A stretch of 29,117 nt of DNA from Pyrodictium sp. (GCA_015662475.1 DQUB01000129.1:1-29117), one strand, 5' to 3'; positions 8,293 through 16,291 are shown, counted from the first letter of the stretch. Numbers and translations: made by a program. The notes: generated from the sequence alone by a model not told the origin.

Positions 8293-8968
8293 GCGTCGTA
8301 AGCCACGTGAATATTATGCTTACGTATTAGATTATTTGCCAATGGGTAATCCCACAGATCGGCATCCACATCACAGAAATCGTGAACTTGTACAATTAGT
8401 AGGTGAAGATTATTTCATGTTGCTTGAAGGGTTTCCTCGGCGAGGGGTTCAAATAGACATTGGAGAGCGCGTCTATGTGGGGCCAGAAGGTGAGTTTGAT
8501 GGTAAGATCTATCGTAGAGACAAAATATCACGTATTGATGCTGAAATAGAGTATGAAGATTTAACAACTGTTGCGAGAGATATGTTGCCGCAAATACTCG
8601 AAACAATTGTTAAGAAGAATGAGCGTGTCTTTGTAGAGTTTTTCAACATAGCAGACGCGATAACAATTAGAATGCACAGTCTCGAATTGCTACCTGGTGT
8701 TGGAAAGAAAACATTGATGAGAATCCTTGAGGCACGAGAGCAAAAACCTTTTGAAAGTTTTGAAGATATACAGACACGCGCAAAGGTGGATCCAGTAAAG
8801 GTAATAGTTGAACGAATAATTAGTGAGTTGCAAGGTAATGAGAGATATTATCTATTTGTGCATCCTCCTAGGCAAGCGCAAATAGCAGGAGCTACATACT
8901 TGGGATATCTTGATAGAATATATGCAAAGTTGGGTAGACCAAGTCTTTGGGAGGAAAATAGAAAGTGA
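8279..8968 (+). CDS. DUF655 RNA-binding protein (OB-like domain plus helix-hairpin-helix)
   Basis: A 229-residue member of the archaeal DUF655 family, whose genes usually sit beside ksgA. Seen: basic start RHKRRKPREY, conserved VLDYLPMGNPTDRHPHHRNR, a beta-rich OB-like part (EGFPRRGVQIDIGERVYVGP, IYRRDKISRI), and a C-terminal helix-hairpin-helix-like segment LLPGVGKKTLMRILEAR followed by FESFEDIQTRAKV. The family's molecular role is not established; context suggests rRNA or ribosome work. The only in-frame start after the upstream stop is TTG at 8279, with GGTG ahead of it. The stop overlaps the ksgA GTG start. Confidence 0.88.
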   Translation: MQRHKRRKPREYYAYVLDYLPMGNPTDRHPHHRNRELVQLVGEDYFMLLEGFPRRGVQIDIGERVYVGPEGEFDGKIYRRDKISRIDAEIEYEDLTTVARDMLPQILETIVKKNERVFVEFFNIADAITIRMHSLELLPGVGKKTLMRILEAREQKPFESFEDIQTRAKVDPVKVIVERIISELQGNERYYLFVHPPRQAQIAGATYLGYLDRIYAKLGRPSLWEENRK

Positions 8969-9705
8969 TTAAGCCATTAAAAAAGCTTGGACAACATTTT
9001 CTAAGGGATAGACGTGCTTTAACAGAATTTGCGAGGTATGTTTGCGGCTCTTTTCAAGCTCTTGAGATCGGCGTAGGATATGGTACTATAACATTGGCTT
9101 TGAATGATTGTGTAGGGTATATTGTCGGCATTGAAATAGATTCTAGATTTACACCTTATCTGCAAAATTTACAGTTTCAAGTAAATGTAGATGTTGTTTT
9201 AGGAGATGCTATTAGTCCGCCAGTGAGATTAGATGCATTCGATGTGGTATACGGTGCAATCCCATACAATATCACTGGACCACTATTGTCGATGCTTGCT
9301 AGGTGGTGTGGTGGGAAAGTAGTTCTACTTATACAGAGAGAGGTTGCTCAAAGACTGGCTGCAAATCCTGGTTCAAATGAGTATGGAAGAATAACTGTGC
9401 TTATTAGTGCATGTTATAATGTCAAACTCGGCGGTATTTATGGTCCTAAAAGCTTTGCACCACCTCCCAAGGTTTACTCGAGATTCGTGGTTTTAGAACC
9501 TAAAAGGAGAATTGATAGAAAATTGTTAGAGTGTCTCGAACGTGTTACCCAATGTCTATTTTCTGGGAGAAGAAAGCTTGCAAAGAAGATGGTTAAGAAG
9601 TGCTTTAATTTTGAAATTGATTTGGGAGATAAGCGTGTGTATGAGCTACCTCTAGAGGTTTTCTTGGAGATTGCGAGAAAAGTTTGTGTGAGTAGCAATG
9701 TATAA
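8965..9705 (+). CDS. ksgA: rRNA adenine dimethyltransferase family protein (KsgA/Dim1) with altered active-site motif
   Basis: KsgA/Dim1 dimethylates two adenines in the 3' helix of 16S rRNA during small-subunit maturation. The 246-residue protein has KLGQHFLRD, an SAM-binding EIGVGYG, an acidic IEID strand end, and C-terminal IQREVAQRLAANPGS and FAPPPKVYSRFV, all typical. In the catalytic N-[LI]-P-Y motif the Asn is replaced: residues 98-101 read AIPY, within GAIPYNITGP. This residue normally holds the target adenine, so activity may be lost or changed. It starts with GTG overlapping the DUF655 stop (GTGA) and overlaps the next gene by 8 bases. Family assignment is certain; function is less so. 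Confidence 0.93.
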   Translation: MIKPLKKLGQHFLRDRRALTEFARYVCGSFQALEIGVGYGTITLALNDCVGYIVGIEIDSRFTPYLQNLQFQVNVDVVLGDAISPPVRLDAFDVVYGAIPYNITGPLLSMLARWCGGKVVLLIQREVAQRLAANPGSNEYGRITVLISACYNVKLGGIYGPKSFAPPPKVYSRFVVLEPKRRIDRKLLECLERVTQCLFSGRRKLAKKMVKKCFNFEIDLGDKRVYELPLEVFLEIARKVCVSSNV

Positions 9706-10327
9706 GTGTGATGGTACAATAGATAAGGTAATCGAACTTGACAATATTATAAAACTTGCAATATGTTCTGAAGTGTATGAACCTTCAGACGACACATGGT
9801 TGTTGATAGATGTAGTCAAACAAGTAGCATGTGGACAGAGCAGTAGAGTATTTGTTGATATGGGTGCTGGTACAGGTGTTGTAGGCATCTACATATCAAC
9901 GTTAAATCTTTACTCATACATTTTGAGTGTTGACATAAACCCTTGTAGTGTTTTATGTGTATTAGAAAATGTGAGAAGAAATGGTCTAGGGCATCTTATT
10001 GATGTTGTTCAATCAGACAATATGTTGTTCTTACGCTGTGGCGTTGAAGGTATCACCATTGCCTACAACACTCCATATTTACCTGTTTCGGATGAAGGTC
10101 TACTAGGATTGGCTTGGAGTGGCGGTTTGAACGAAGTTTTGCGCACGTTTACATTGTTTGCCGAGAGATGTAGGAAGCATTGTCTACTCATTGTAGTATT
10201 TTCTAGCCTAAGTGGGCCCTTAGACCAGGTTTTCGAAATTGCTACAAATTTAGGGTTCAAACTAGTAGCTATTCGCACTAAACACCTCTTTTTCGAAAAG
10301 CTTGTATGTACTGTATTTAGGAGGTAG
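9698..10327 (+). CDS. HemK/Mtq2-type protein methyltransferase (aRF1 glutamine methyltransferase candidate)
   Basis: A 209-residue class I methyltransferase of the HemK2/Mtq2 type, which modifies the GGQ glutamine of release factor aRF1. Seen: VYEPSDDTWLLIDVV, which corresponds to the family's VYEPxEDTxLL; the SAM loop DMGAGTGVVG; SVDINPCSV; and the catalytic motif read as NTPY (residues 124-127) instead of the usual NPPY, in YNTPYLPVSDEG. Length is normal for archaeal family members. The Thr replaces a position that varies little in the family. The gene follows ksgA with an 8-base overlap, a common archaeal pair. Substrate assignment rests on family knowledge. Confidence 0.82.
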   Translation: MYKCDGTIDKVIELDNIIKLAICSEVYEPSDDTWLLIDVVKQVACGQSSRVFVDMGAGTGVVGIYISTLNLYSYILSVDINPCSVLCVLENVRRNGLGHLIDVVQSDNMLFLRCGVEGITIAYNTPYLPVSDEGLLGLAWSGGLNEVLRTFTLFAERCRKHCLLIVVFSSLSGPLDQVFEIATNLGFKLVAIRTKHLFFEKLVCTVFRR

Positions 10328-10333
10328 AGCGGA

Positions 10334-11050
10334 TTGCGTGTCAGACTTGTACTAGTTGGTATAGAGGGTGAGATAAACTTAGGTTTAGCAGTAAGAACTG
10401 CAAAAAATTTTGGGGTTGAAGAAATATTTCTTGTTTCCCCAAAGGCTCGTATAGATGATGAAGAAGCAATACGTTTTTCATCACATGCCAAAGACCTACT
10501 TGGTAGGATTAGTATAGTTGATAGTTTGAGTGAAGCTCTGAAGGATGTTGAAGTGTCAGCGTGCACTTCGGCTAGGATATCGGATAGAGATGTTTTGCGA
10601 ATACCATTATCTCCAAGAAGATTTGCCGAAATAGCCAAGTTGTATAATCATGTTGCCGTAGTCTTTGGCAGAGAGAGTACAGGTTTGACCAGAGAAGAGC
10701 TTAGAATGTGTGATGTACTAGTCCATATTCCAGCAAATCCAGAGTACCCTGTTTTAAACCTCTCTCAGTCTATAGCAGTTGTTCTTTACGAGCTTTGGGT
10801 TGCACGTACAACAACTAATATGATTGAAGGATTACATCCAGTAGAAGGTAGACAGCTCAAAGCCATTAGAAAACTCGTTGAGGAATTAGTATTGGCAGTT
10901 TACAATGATAGAGGGAAGTTAGAGCAAGTTGTACCTGCTATAACGCACATATTGGTGAAAGGGCCTGCAACTAGGGTTGAAGCTGCTCAACTATACCATC
11001 TACTTAAGAAGGTTAAAATGGTGATAGATAGATGCAGTTGTTGCTCTTGA
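10334..11050 (+). CDS. trmJ: tRNA 2'-O-methyltransferase TrmJ (SpoU family, position 32)
   Basis: SPOUT-class enzyme that 2'-O-methylates the nucleotide at tRNA position 32. The 238-residue protein starts RVRLVLVGIEGEINLGLAVRT, followed by KNFGVEEIFLVSP. The later motifs VVFGRESTGLTREEL and IPANPEYPVLNLSQSIAVVLYE are the classic SpoU motifs 2 and 3 forming the SAM knot. The C-terminal helical part fits TrmJ. The TTG start lies behind AGGAGGTAG, which overlaps the preceding stop. It overlaps trm14 by 19 bases. The SpoU family is certain and TrmJ is the best match by motif wording. Confidence 0.88.
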   Translation: MRVRLVLVGIEGEINLGLAVRTAKNFGVEEIFLVSPKARIDDEEAIRFSSHAKDLLGRISIVDSLSEALKDVEVSACTSARISDRDVLRIPLSPRRFAEIAKLYNHVAVVFGRESTGLTREELRMCDVLVHIPANPEYPVLNLSQSIAVVLYELWVARTTTNMIEGLHPVEGRQLKAIRKLVEELVLAVYNDRGKLEQVVPAITHILVKGPATRVEAAQLYHLLKKVKMVIDRCSCCS

Positions 11051-12072
11051 CAAATCCAGGTATAGAGGATGTAGTAGTTGATGAGTCTGTAGCTAAACTT
11101 AACGCTAAAGTTGTTGAGGTTAGGGAAGGTAGAGGTCGCGTGATAATCGATGTTGATGAGGATTTGCTTGAGTTTGTAAGTGAGCTTAGAAGTATACACC
11201 GAGCACGAATTCTACTTCTGCATACTAAAAACGTTTGTCGAGAAAAAGAATGTTTGAAAAATATACGAGAGCTTGTAGCATCGCTGCCTTTTTACGAGTA
11301 TATAAATCCTTGGACAACCTTTGCAGTGCGAGCAGAACGTGTTGGCGAACATGAGTACACATCACTAGAGATTGCAAAGGTAGCTGGTGATGCTATAATA
11401 GAAGTTGTTAGGTCTAAGTATGGGCATAGACCACCTGTAGATCTAGACTACCCAAACGTCATAGTTGCTATAGATTTAATATTTGATGAATTGTTTGTCT
11501 CAATCGAACTTGGAGGAGATCTTTCATGGCATAGGAGGGGTTACAGAGTTTACGAGCATCCAGCTGCTCTCAAACCAACACTAGCCTATGCAATGATAAG
11601 GATATCTGGCATGCGTGATGGGGAAAGCCTTTTGGATCCAATGTGTGGTGGAGGTACTATACCTATAGAAGCAGCCTATGTATTCGAAGATGCCAAATTA
11701 TATTGTTCAGATTTTAATCCACGACATGTAAAAGGTGCTATAATGAATGCTAAAGCTGCTCTAGTTGATAAGAGGATAAAGTTTTTTGTGCTAGATGCAA
11801 GGGATATTGATAAAAAGTTTGGCGAAAATGCCATTGATCATATAGTGTCGAACCCTCCTTACGGCATAAGACTTGGTAACCCTTGGCGTGTCAGAAAGGT
11901 GTATAGAAAGTTCCTTGAGGTTGCAAGAAAAATTGTTAACAAAAATATTGTGATAATAACTACAGAGCATGAATATGTAAAGCAGATAGCACCACAGCTA
12001 GGATATAATATTGTTCATGAGCGCGTTGTTGCGCATGGCAATCTTTGGCCTAAAATACTTGTGCTAGAGTAA
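11032..12072 (+). CDS. trm14: THUMP-domain tRNA guanine-N2 methyltransferase (Trm14/TrmN type)
   Basis: Likely methylates guanosine at position 6 of tRNA (m2G6), acting through an N-terminal THUMP domain and a C-terminal Rossmann methyltransferase domain. The 346-residue sequence has PFYEYINPWTTFAVRAER in the THUMP part, then HRRGYRVYEHPAALKPTLAYAM, the SAM motif LLDPMCGGGTIPIEA and catalytic SNPPYGIRLG. The DPMCGGGTI wording is closer to Trm14/TrmN than to the m2G10 enzyme Trm-G10. The ATG lies inside the end of trmJ. It is followed by a 62-base gap where a new promoter may begin. Confidence 0.85.
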   Translation: MQLLLLTNPGIEDVVVDESVAKLNAKVVEVREGRGRVIIDVDEDLLEFVSELRSIHRARILLLHTKNVCREKECLKNIRELVASLPFYEYINPWTTFAVRAERVGEHEYTSLEIAKVAGDAIIEVVRSKYGHRPPVDLDYPNVIVAIDLIFDELFVSIELGGDLSWHRRGYRVYEHPAALKPTLAYAMIRISGMRDGESLLDPMCGGGTIPIEAAYVFEDAKLYCSDFNPRHVKGAIMNAKAALVDKRIKFFVLDARDIDKKFGENAIDHIVSNPPYGIRLGNPWRVRKVYRKFLEVARKIVNKNIVIITTEHEYVKQIAPQLGYNIVHERVVAHGNLWPKILVLE

Positions 12073-12095
12073 AACGCGTCGTAGAACTAGATTTT

Positions 12096-12127
12096 AACCC
12101 CTACATTAGCAAGAGTGTGTAAGGGTT
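12096..12127 (+). promoter_or_regulatory. Imperfect inverted repeat upstream of rpl10e
   Basis: AACCCCTAC (12096-12104) and GTAAGGGTT (12119-12127) can pair over 8 of 9 positions around a 14-base loop, ending seven bases before the rpl10e ATG. GATTTTAA at about 12090-12097 could be a TATA element, in which case most of the repeat would lie outside the mRNA and act, if at all, as DNA. Function is inference. Confidence 0.3.
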
Positions 12128-12134
12128 TAGCCTC

Positions 12135-12680
12135 ATGGGTACCCAGAAACCTGCAAGATGTTTCACAAAGAAACGTGCTAAGAATTTCTCAGGACCACCC
12201 TATACGCGTAAAGAGTATATCCACGGTGCACCACCACCAAAGATACAGAAGTTTGTCATGGGCAATGTGCATGGCGACTACGACTATGTGTTAGAACTAT
12301 ACGTGTTAGAACGCGGACAGATACGACATAACGCTTTAGAGGCAGCGCGTGTGATGGCACATAAGTATTTGTCGTCGACAATTGGTGACCAAAACTATAT
12401 GTTGAGAATTAGGGTCTACCCGCACCACGTGCTTCGCGAGAACAAGATGATGGCATTTGCAGGTGCAGACAGATTGCAGGAGGGCATGAGACAAGCCTTC
12501 GGTAAACCAGTAGGTTTAGCTGCTAGGGTATATCCAGGGCAAGCTGTTGTAGAGGTACGTGTGAAAAAAGAACACATAGAGCATGCAAAGGAGGCATTAA
12601 GACGAGCTGCATCAAAACTTCCTTTGCCGGCTAGGATAAGAGTAAAACCACTTAAGGAGGGGCTACCGGTAATTCAATAG
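12135..12680 (+). CDS. rpl10e: Ribosomal protein L10e (uL16)
   Basis: Large-subunit protein near the peptidyl transferase and A-site tRNA; archaeal homologue of bacterial L16. The 181-residue protein has family landmarks near the N-terminus (ARCFTKKRAKNFSGPPYTRKEYIHG, seen in two halves), VYPHHVLRENKMMAFAGADRLQEGMR in the centre, and KPVGLAARVYPGQAVVEVRVK towards the end. Length is normal. The ATG has no clear Shine-Dalgarno box, and the start of a new transcription unit just upstream is plausible. dph2 follows after 41 bases. Confidence 0.97.
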   Translation: MGTQKPARCFTKKRAKNFSGPPYTRKEYIHGAPPPKIQKFVMGNVHGDYDYVLELYVLERGQIRHNALEAARVMAHKYLSSTIGDQNYMLRIRVYPHHVLRENKMMAFAGADRLQEGMRQAFGKPVGLAARVYPGQAVVEVRVKKEHIEHAKEALRRAASKLPLPARIRVKPLKEGLPVIQ

Positions 12681-12721
12681 CTTCTCTCCCTAATGGTTTT
12701 GCAATTGGGCTCTTTCCGAGA

Positions 12722-13735
12722 ATGCATTCATCAAAATTACAATTCGAAGTAGAAGGATACGTGTTTGACTTTAGCAATGTATGCCAGTTTCTCAAAGATA
12801 AACGTGTAATGTTAGAAGCTCCGCAAGGTTGGGTACGCCTACTAGACAAGATTGCAGTGTGGTTAAAGTCGAAGTGTGGTGTCAAAGTATGTTATTTAAG
12901 GCTTGATCCGGCTTTTGGTGGATGTGACGTTGGATATGCGTATGCCAAGCAACTAGGGATAGATGTTATAGTACATGTAGGACACACTGCCTATCCCCTA
13001 TGCCCTCAAACTAAGTTCAAAGGAGTTGAAGTATATTATGTTCCAGGTTATTATGTTGAAAATATAGAAGTGCACGTTGATGAGATTATACGTTGTGTAG
13101 GTGATTCAAAAAAAGTTGCAATAGCATATGTTGTACAACACAAACAGCTTGTGGACAAACTTATGCAAATGTTAGGCGGCAAACTAGTTCTAGCTGAACA
13201 GATCCTAGGATGTTGGTATGGTGCGCTTCCACAAATCTATGGTCAAATAGACAAATTGATTGTTGTTGGTGGTGGCTTATTTCATGCATTAGGCTTATGT
13301 CTCGCAGTTGGAGATTGTTCAAAGATACTGGTCTTTGATCCTTTCGACAATAGGCGTCATTGTGTAGACGTATGTGAACAGTATCAGAAGGTGTTGATGA
13401 AGCGGTTATGGCTACTAGAGGAACTTCGAAGTAAAAAACTTAAACGTGTAGCAATACTAGTTGGTTTAAAAACCTGTCAATTTAGGCGAGAAGTTGTAGA
13501 GTCTGTTAAGAGGATGCTTGAGATCAGCAATGTGGATTATGATCTATATATCAACGTTGAAATGTCTAGAGAAAAATTGCTCAATATGGAGCCTTGGAAA
13601 TATGATGCTATAGTAGTTACGTCATGTCCTAGGCTAGCCATAGATGATTATGGCGATATGAGGCCACCCCTTTTAACACCAGGTGAGTTAAAATATGTTT
13701 TAGGGTTTGTTAAGAGGTATGTATTTCCATGGTAA
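12722..13735 (+). CDS. dph2: Diphthamide biosynthesis radical enzyme Dph2
   Basis: Catalyses the first step of diphthamide formation, transferring the 3-amino-3-carboxypropyl group of SAM to a histidine of elongation factor aEF2 with a [4Fe-4S] cluster. The three cluster cysteines are visible in the expected settings: Cys68 in GGCDVGYAYA, Cys164 in QILGCWYGA and Cys302 in TSCPRLAIDDYG. EAPQGW at the N-terminus and HVGHTAYP are further family landmarks. Length, 337 residues, is normal. The stop overlaps the start of the following methylase gene (ATGGTAA). Confidence 0.94.
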   Translation: MHSSKLQFEVEGYVFDFSNVCQFLKDKRVMLEAPQGWVRLLDKIAVWLKSKCGVKVCYLRLDPAFGGCDVGYAYAKQLGIDVIVHVGHTAYPLCPQTKFKGVEVYYVPGYYVENIEVHVDEIIRCVGDSKKVAIAYVVQHKQLVDKLMQMLGGKLVLAEQILGCWYGALPQIYGQIDKLIVVGGGLFHALGLCLAVGDCSKILVFDPFDNRRHCVDVCEQYQKVLMKRLWLLEELRSKKLKRVAILVGLKTCQFRREVVESVKRMLEISNVDYDLYINVEMSREKLLNMEPWKYDAIVVTSCPRLAIDDYGDMRPPLLTPGELKYVLGFVKRYVFPW

Positions 13736-14388
13736 ATTTGTGTTTATCTGATGTAGTAAATTTGAAAAGGCTTGCAATTTTTTTGGAACAACATGTTCCC
13801 CGTTACAGTAGACCTAAAAGAGAGTTAGAGCAATATCGAACACCATCTGAGGTAGCTATCGAACTCGTCATGAGTATATGGGGTTTGCTTAAGCCTGGCG
13901 ATATTGTTTTAGATGCCGGCTCCGGAACAGGTATGCTAGCCTATACAGTGGCATGCTTAACTCCAACCTATGTGGTAGGTGTTGAAATTGACATAGATGC
14001 AATACAAGATGCAGTTAAGTCTAAACTTTACGCTCTACTACCAAATCTTGATTTTGTACAAGCAGACATCTTCCATACACCTTTGAGAAAGGTTGACTAT
14101 GCGGTATTAAATCCTCCCTTCGGTATAAGTGGGCGTAGAGGATCAGATATCAAGTTTCTACATGCTATAACGATTTACAGGCCGAAGGCCATTGCCAGTC
14201 TTCACAGTGGCTTCGAAAATTCCCCGATATACGTTATTAATCAAATGCAAATCTTAGGTTACAACTGTAGCATTATTTCTAAGCATAGATTTCCTATACC
14301 AGCGATGTATGAAACACATCGCAAGAAAATACATTACACAGAGGTTGTGGGGCTATTATGCAGAGGAGGAGGTCGTGACAGCAGCTAG
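13729..14388 (+). CDS. METTL5-like RNA adenine-N6 methylase
   Basis: A 219-residue class I methyltransferase of the COG2263/METTL5 group; eukaryotic METTL5 makes m6A in 18S rRNA. Seen: LEQYRTPSEVAIELV, the SAM motif LDAGSGTGMLAYTVA, VGVEID and the catalytic NPPFGISGRRGSDIKFL, with NPPF as in adenine-N6 methylases. The C-terminal KHRFPIPAMYETHRKK is typical of the group. The start is the ATG overlapping the dph2 stop. The gene runs 14 bases into csl4. The exact rRNA target is family-based inference. Confidence 0.85.
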   Translation: MVNLCLSDVVNLKRLAIFLEQHVPRYSRPKRELEQYRTPSEVAIELVMSIWGLLKPGDIVLDAGSGTGMLAYTVACLTPTYVVGVEIDIDAIQDAVKSKLYALLPNLDFVQADIFHTPLRKVDYAVLNPPFGISGRRGSDIKFLHAITIYRPKAIASLHSGFENSPIYVINQMQILGYNCSIISKHRFPIPAMYETHRKKIHYTEVVGLLCRGGGRDSS

Positions 14389-14965
14389 ACTACAAAAACT
14401 TGAAGGTAAAATTGTATTGCCTGGAGAGCCTCTAGCAACGATAGAGGAGTTTTTGCCTGAAGAAGGAGTATATGTTGACAATGGAGTTATCAGAGCAGCT
14501 ATCTATGGCAAGGTTAGGATCGATTCTAGGAATAAGAGGATACGTGTTGAACCAATAAAAGCAACTCTTAAGATTCCACGGCGTGGGGAGATCTACTACG
14601 GTTTTGTTAGCGGTATCATTAGAGAAGATTTAGCTTTAATAAAACTAGTTTTTGACTCGCAGATGGAGCGGCTTTCTGGGACTTTTACGGGTGTATTACA
14701 CTTATCTCAAGCTAGTGATCGAAGAATCGAGAGTGTATATCAAGTAATACGATTAGGTGATTTTGTACGAGTACAAGTTGTCAATGAACACCCACTACTT
14801 CTCAGCATTAAGCAGCCTCAATTAGGTGTTGTAGCAGCTTTCTGCTCTAATTGTGGTGCTATACTCTATCGCAAGCCTGGTATAGATCATCTAGTTTGTA
14901 AACGCTGTGGAAACAGAGAACTTAGAAAAGTCTCTACCTACTACATGTTTGTTGACAGAGGGTGA
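14375..14965 (+). CDS. csl4: Exosome RNA-binding subunit Csl4
   Basis: Cap subunit of the archaeal RNA exosome, guiding RNA into the Rrp41/Rrp42 ring. The 196-residue protein has the N-terminal Csl4 domain with VLPGEPLATIEEFLPEEGVY, an S1 domain (GEIYYGFVSGIIREDLALIK ... GDFVRVQVV) and a C-terminal zinc ribbon CSNC...CKRC. I chose the GTG at 14375 because AGGAGGAGG precedes it and the family starts here; the frame extends further upstream inside the methylase gene. Linkage with the RNA polymerase gene rpoL two genes on is common in crenarchaea. Confidence 0.93.
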   Translation: MTAARLQKLEGKIVLPGEPLATIEEFLPEEGVYVDNGVIRAAIYGKVRIDSRNKRIRVEPIKATLKIPRRGEIYYGFVSGIIREDLALIKLVFDSQMERLSGTFTGVLHLSQASDRRIESVYQVIRLGDFVRVQVVNEHPLLLSIKQPQLGVVAAFCSNCGAILYRKPGIDHLVCKRCGNRELRKVSTYYMFVDRG

Positions 14966-14975
14966 GTATATCGGC

Positions 14976-15638
14976 ATGGTAAAGGTGATAAAAAAGCGGT
15001 TGTACACGATTACGCCTCCTCCCGGAATAGAGCTGGAGAAGATTCTTGAACGTATTAGCGAAGAACTTCGAATACCATATGCTGAAATAAGCTATAGTAA
15101 AGGAAAACTCTATGTGGAACTTGTTGGTACCGAGGCACAAATGAGAGAATCGTGGGCAAGACTACGCAATGTAGTAGCAGAGCTTTGGGGCTTGCATAGT
15201 CTAAGAGTTAGAGGTGAAGCACCAATAGATGTCCTAGTCAAGGAGGCGGGTAGAACTTTTCCACCCGAGGCTCTTGTTTATGCACTAGAGCTTCGAGGAT
15301 ATAAAGCTGAGATTAGTGATGGTGTACTGAGAACTACAGCTCCTGCTGATATAGTTATAGAGCTTGCAAGAAGGATTGGCGAGATTGTTGATGAGCTAAA
15401 GTATAGGGTTAAAGGTACAGCTATTAAAAGACTGATAGCAGCTGTTGCAGCTGGTCTAGATGTTGACGTAGACAAGGTTTTAGAGTTTGGTTTGAAGATG
15501 CGTGTTTTCGTAGAAAACGAGGAGGGTAAGATAGAGTTAAGAGAGGAGTGGCGGAGAGCATTAAGAAAACTGGCAGTTATGTTAAGACCGCACAGTAGGG
15601 TGGAGGTGCATGGGAAGACTGAAGATAAAGAAAGTTGA
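14976..15638 (+). CDS. DUF2067 family protein, function unknown
   Basis: A 220-residue protein of the crenarchaeal DUF2067 family, as I recognise it from sequence and from its place between csl4 and rpoL. It has an alternating alpha/beta N-terminal half (ISEELRIPYAEISYSKGKLYVEL), a middle segment with FPPEALVYALELRGYKAEI, and a C-terminal helical part with AAVAAGLDVDVDKVLEFGLKM. No catalytic motif is evident; the fold could be nucleic-acid binding (KH-like), which is a guess. The ATG at 14976 follows GGTGAG. It overlaps rpoL by 29 bases. Confidence 0.75.
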   Translation: MVKVIKKRLYTITPPPGIELEKILERISEELRIPYAEISYSKGKLYVELVGTEAQMRESWARLRNVVAELWGLHSLRVRGEAPIDVLVKEAGRTFPPEALVYALELRGYKAEISDGVLRTTAPADIVIELARRIGEIVDELKYRVKGTAIKRLIAAVAAGLDVDVDKVLEFGLKMRVFVENEEGKIELREEWRRALRKLAVMLRPHSRVEVHGKTEDKES

Positions 15639-15912
15639 TGAAAAATCTGTAGAAATCGAGCTTGAGGGCGAAGATCATTCGATGGCAAATCTTATAGCCA
15701 AATACGCATTGAGAAATCCTCATACAAAGTTTGCAGCATATAATGTTCCACACCCCCTTATAGCTAATCCTATCATTCAAATAGTCACTGATGGAACCAT
15801 TCACCCATTAGATTTGCTTGAGCAAGTGTTAAAGGAAATATTGGCTGACATAGAAAAGTTTAAGGAGAGCGTTGAAAAAGCCTTCAATGAGGTTAGTGAA
15901 AAAGGAAGCTAG
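15610..15912 (+). CDS. rpoL: DNA-directed RNA polymerase subunit L (Rpo11/Rpb11)
   Basis: Assembly-platform subunit that pairs with Rpo3, equivalent to one half of the bacterial alpha dimer. The 100-residue protein carries the family signature GEDHSMANLIAKYALRNP, followed by FAAYNVPHPLIANPIIQIVTDG and a C-terminal amphipathic helix. Length is normal. The ATG has GGAGGTG immediately upstream, which fixes the start inside the preceding gene. It overlaps the next gene by about 26 bases. Confidence 0.96.
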   Translation: MGRLKIKKVDEKSVEIELEGEDHSMANLIAKYALRNPHTKFAAYNVPHPLIANPIIQIVTDGTIHPLDLLEQVLKEILADIEKFKESVEKAFNEVSEKGS

Positions 15913-16240
15913 ACTACTAATTAGTACAGCATGTGGCGAAGAGCTTATAGTAGCTGTTTTTAGAGGTTCAAGGATTGAAACTGTGGAGATATTATACGAG
16001 CTAAGCGATGTACTTAGTATGCCAGAACTAGGCGAAATTAGATACTGCGGGTTTATTGAATCGAAAGAAGCAGAGATGTTAATAAACTTTTTGCAAGACA
16101 AGAACATTTGTAAGTTCGTTGTAGAGGTAGAGGATTGGCAAAGAAATTTTATGGAAAACTTCTGCTATGAATATTTACATTTTAAAAGGAGGTTAATGGT
16201 TGTTGGCAATCAGAGTAATGCTGATAAACATGAACACTAA
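15887..16240 (+). CDS. Hypothetical protein between rpoL and tfs
   Basis: I do not recognise this protein of about 117 residues. It looks alpha/beta: a strand ARLLISTA, then EELIVAVFRGSRIETVEILYELSDVL, a strand around GEIRYCGFI, a helix SKEAEMLINFLQDK and a strand CKFVVEVED, followed by an aromatic helix and a basic tail. There is no zinc motif, P-loop or membrane segment. Start is uncertain among TTG 15872, ATG 15887 and GTG 15896, all overlapping rpoL, which implies co-translation. Its setting between an RNA polymerase subunit and a transcript-cleavage factor suggests a transcription or RNA role, but that is inference. Confidence 0.7.
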   Translation: MRLVKKEARLLISTACGEELIVAVFRGSRIETVEILYELSDVLSMPELGEIRYCGFIESKEAEMLINFLQDKNICKFVVEVEDWQRNFMENFCYEYLHFKRRLMVVGNQSNADKHEH

Positions 16241-16291
16241 ATATTACACTCCCCGTCTAGGAGTAGTAGGTAAAGCGAAGGTGAATGTATT

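Noticed and set aside
10063..10638. 191-codon open frame on the minus strand across the HemK-type gene and trmJ
   Set aside because: It is antisense to two well-supported methyltransferase genes and shows no protein family features.
12722..13735. Dph2 as a second subunit lacking a cluster
   Set aside because: All three cluster cysteines (68, 164, 302) are present, so it fits the single archaeal Dph2 that works as a homodimer.
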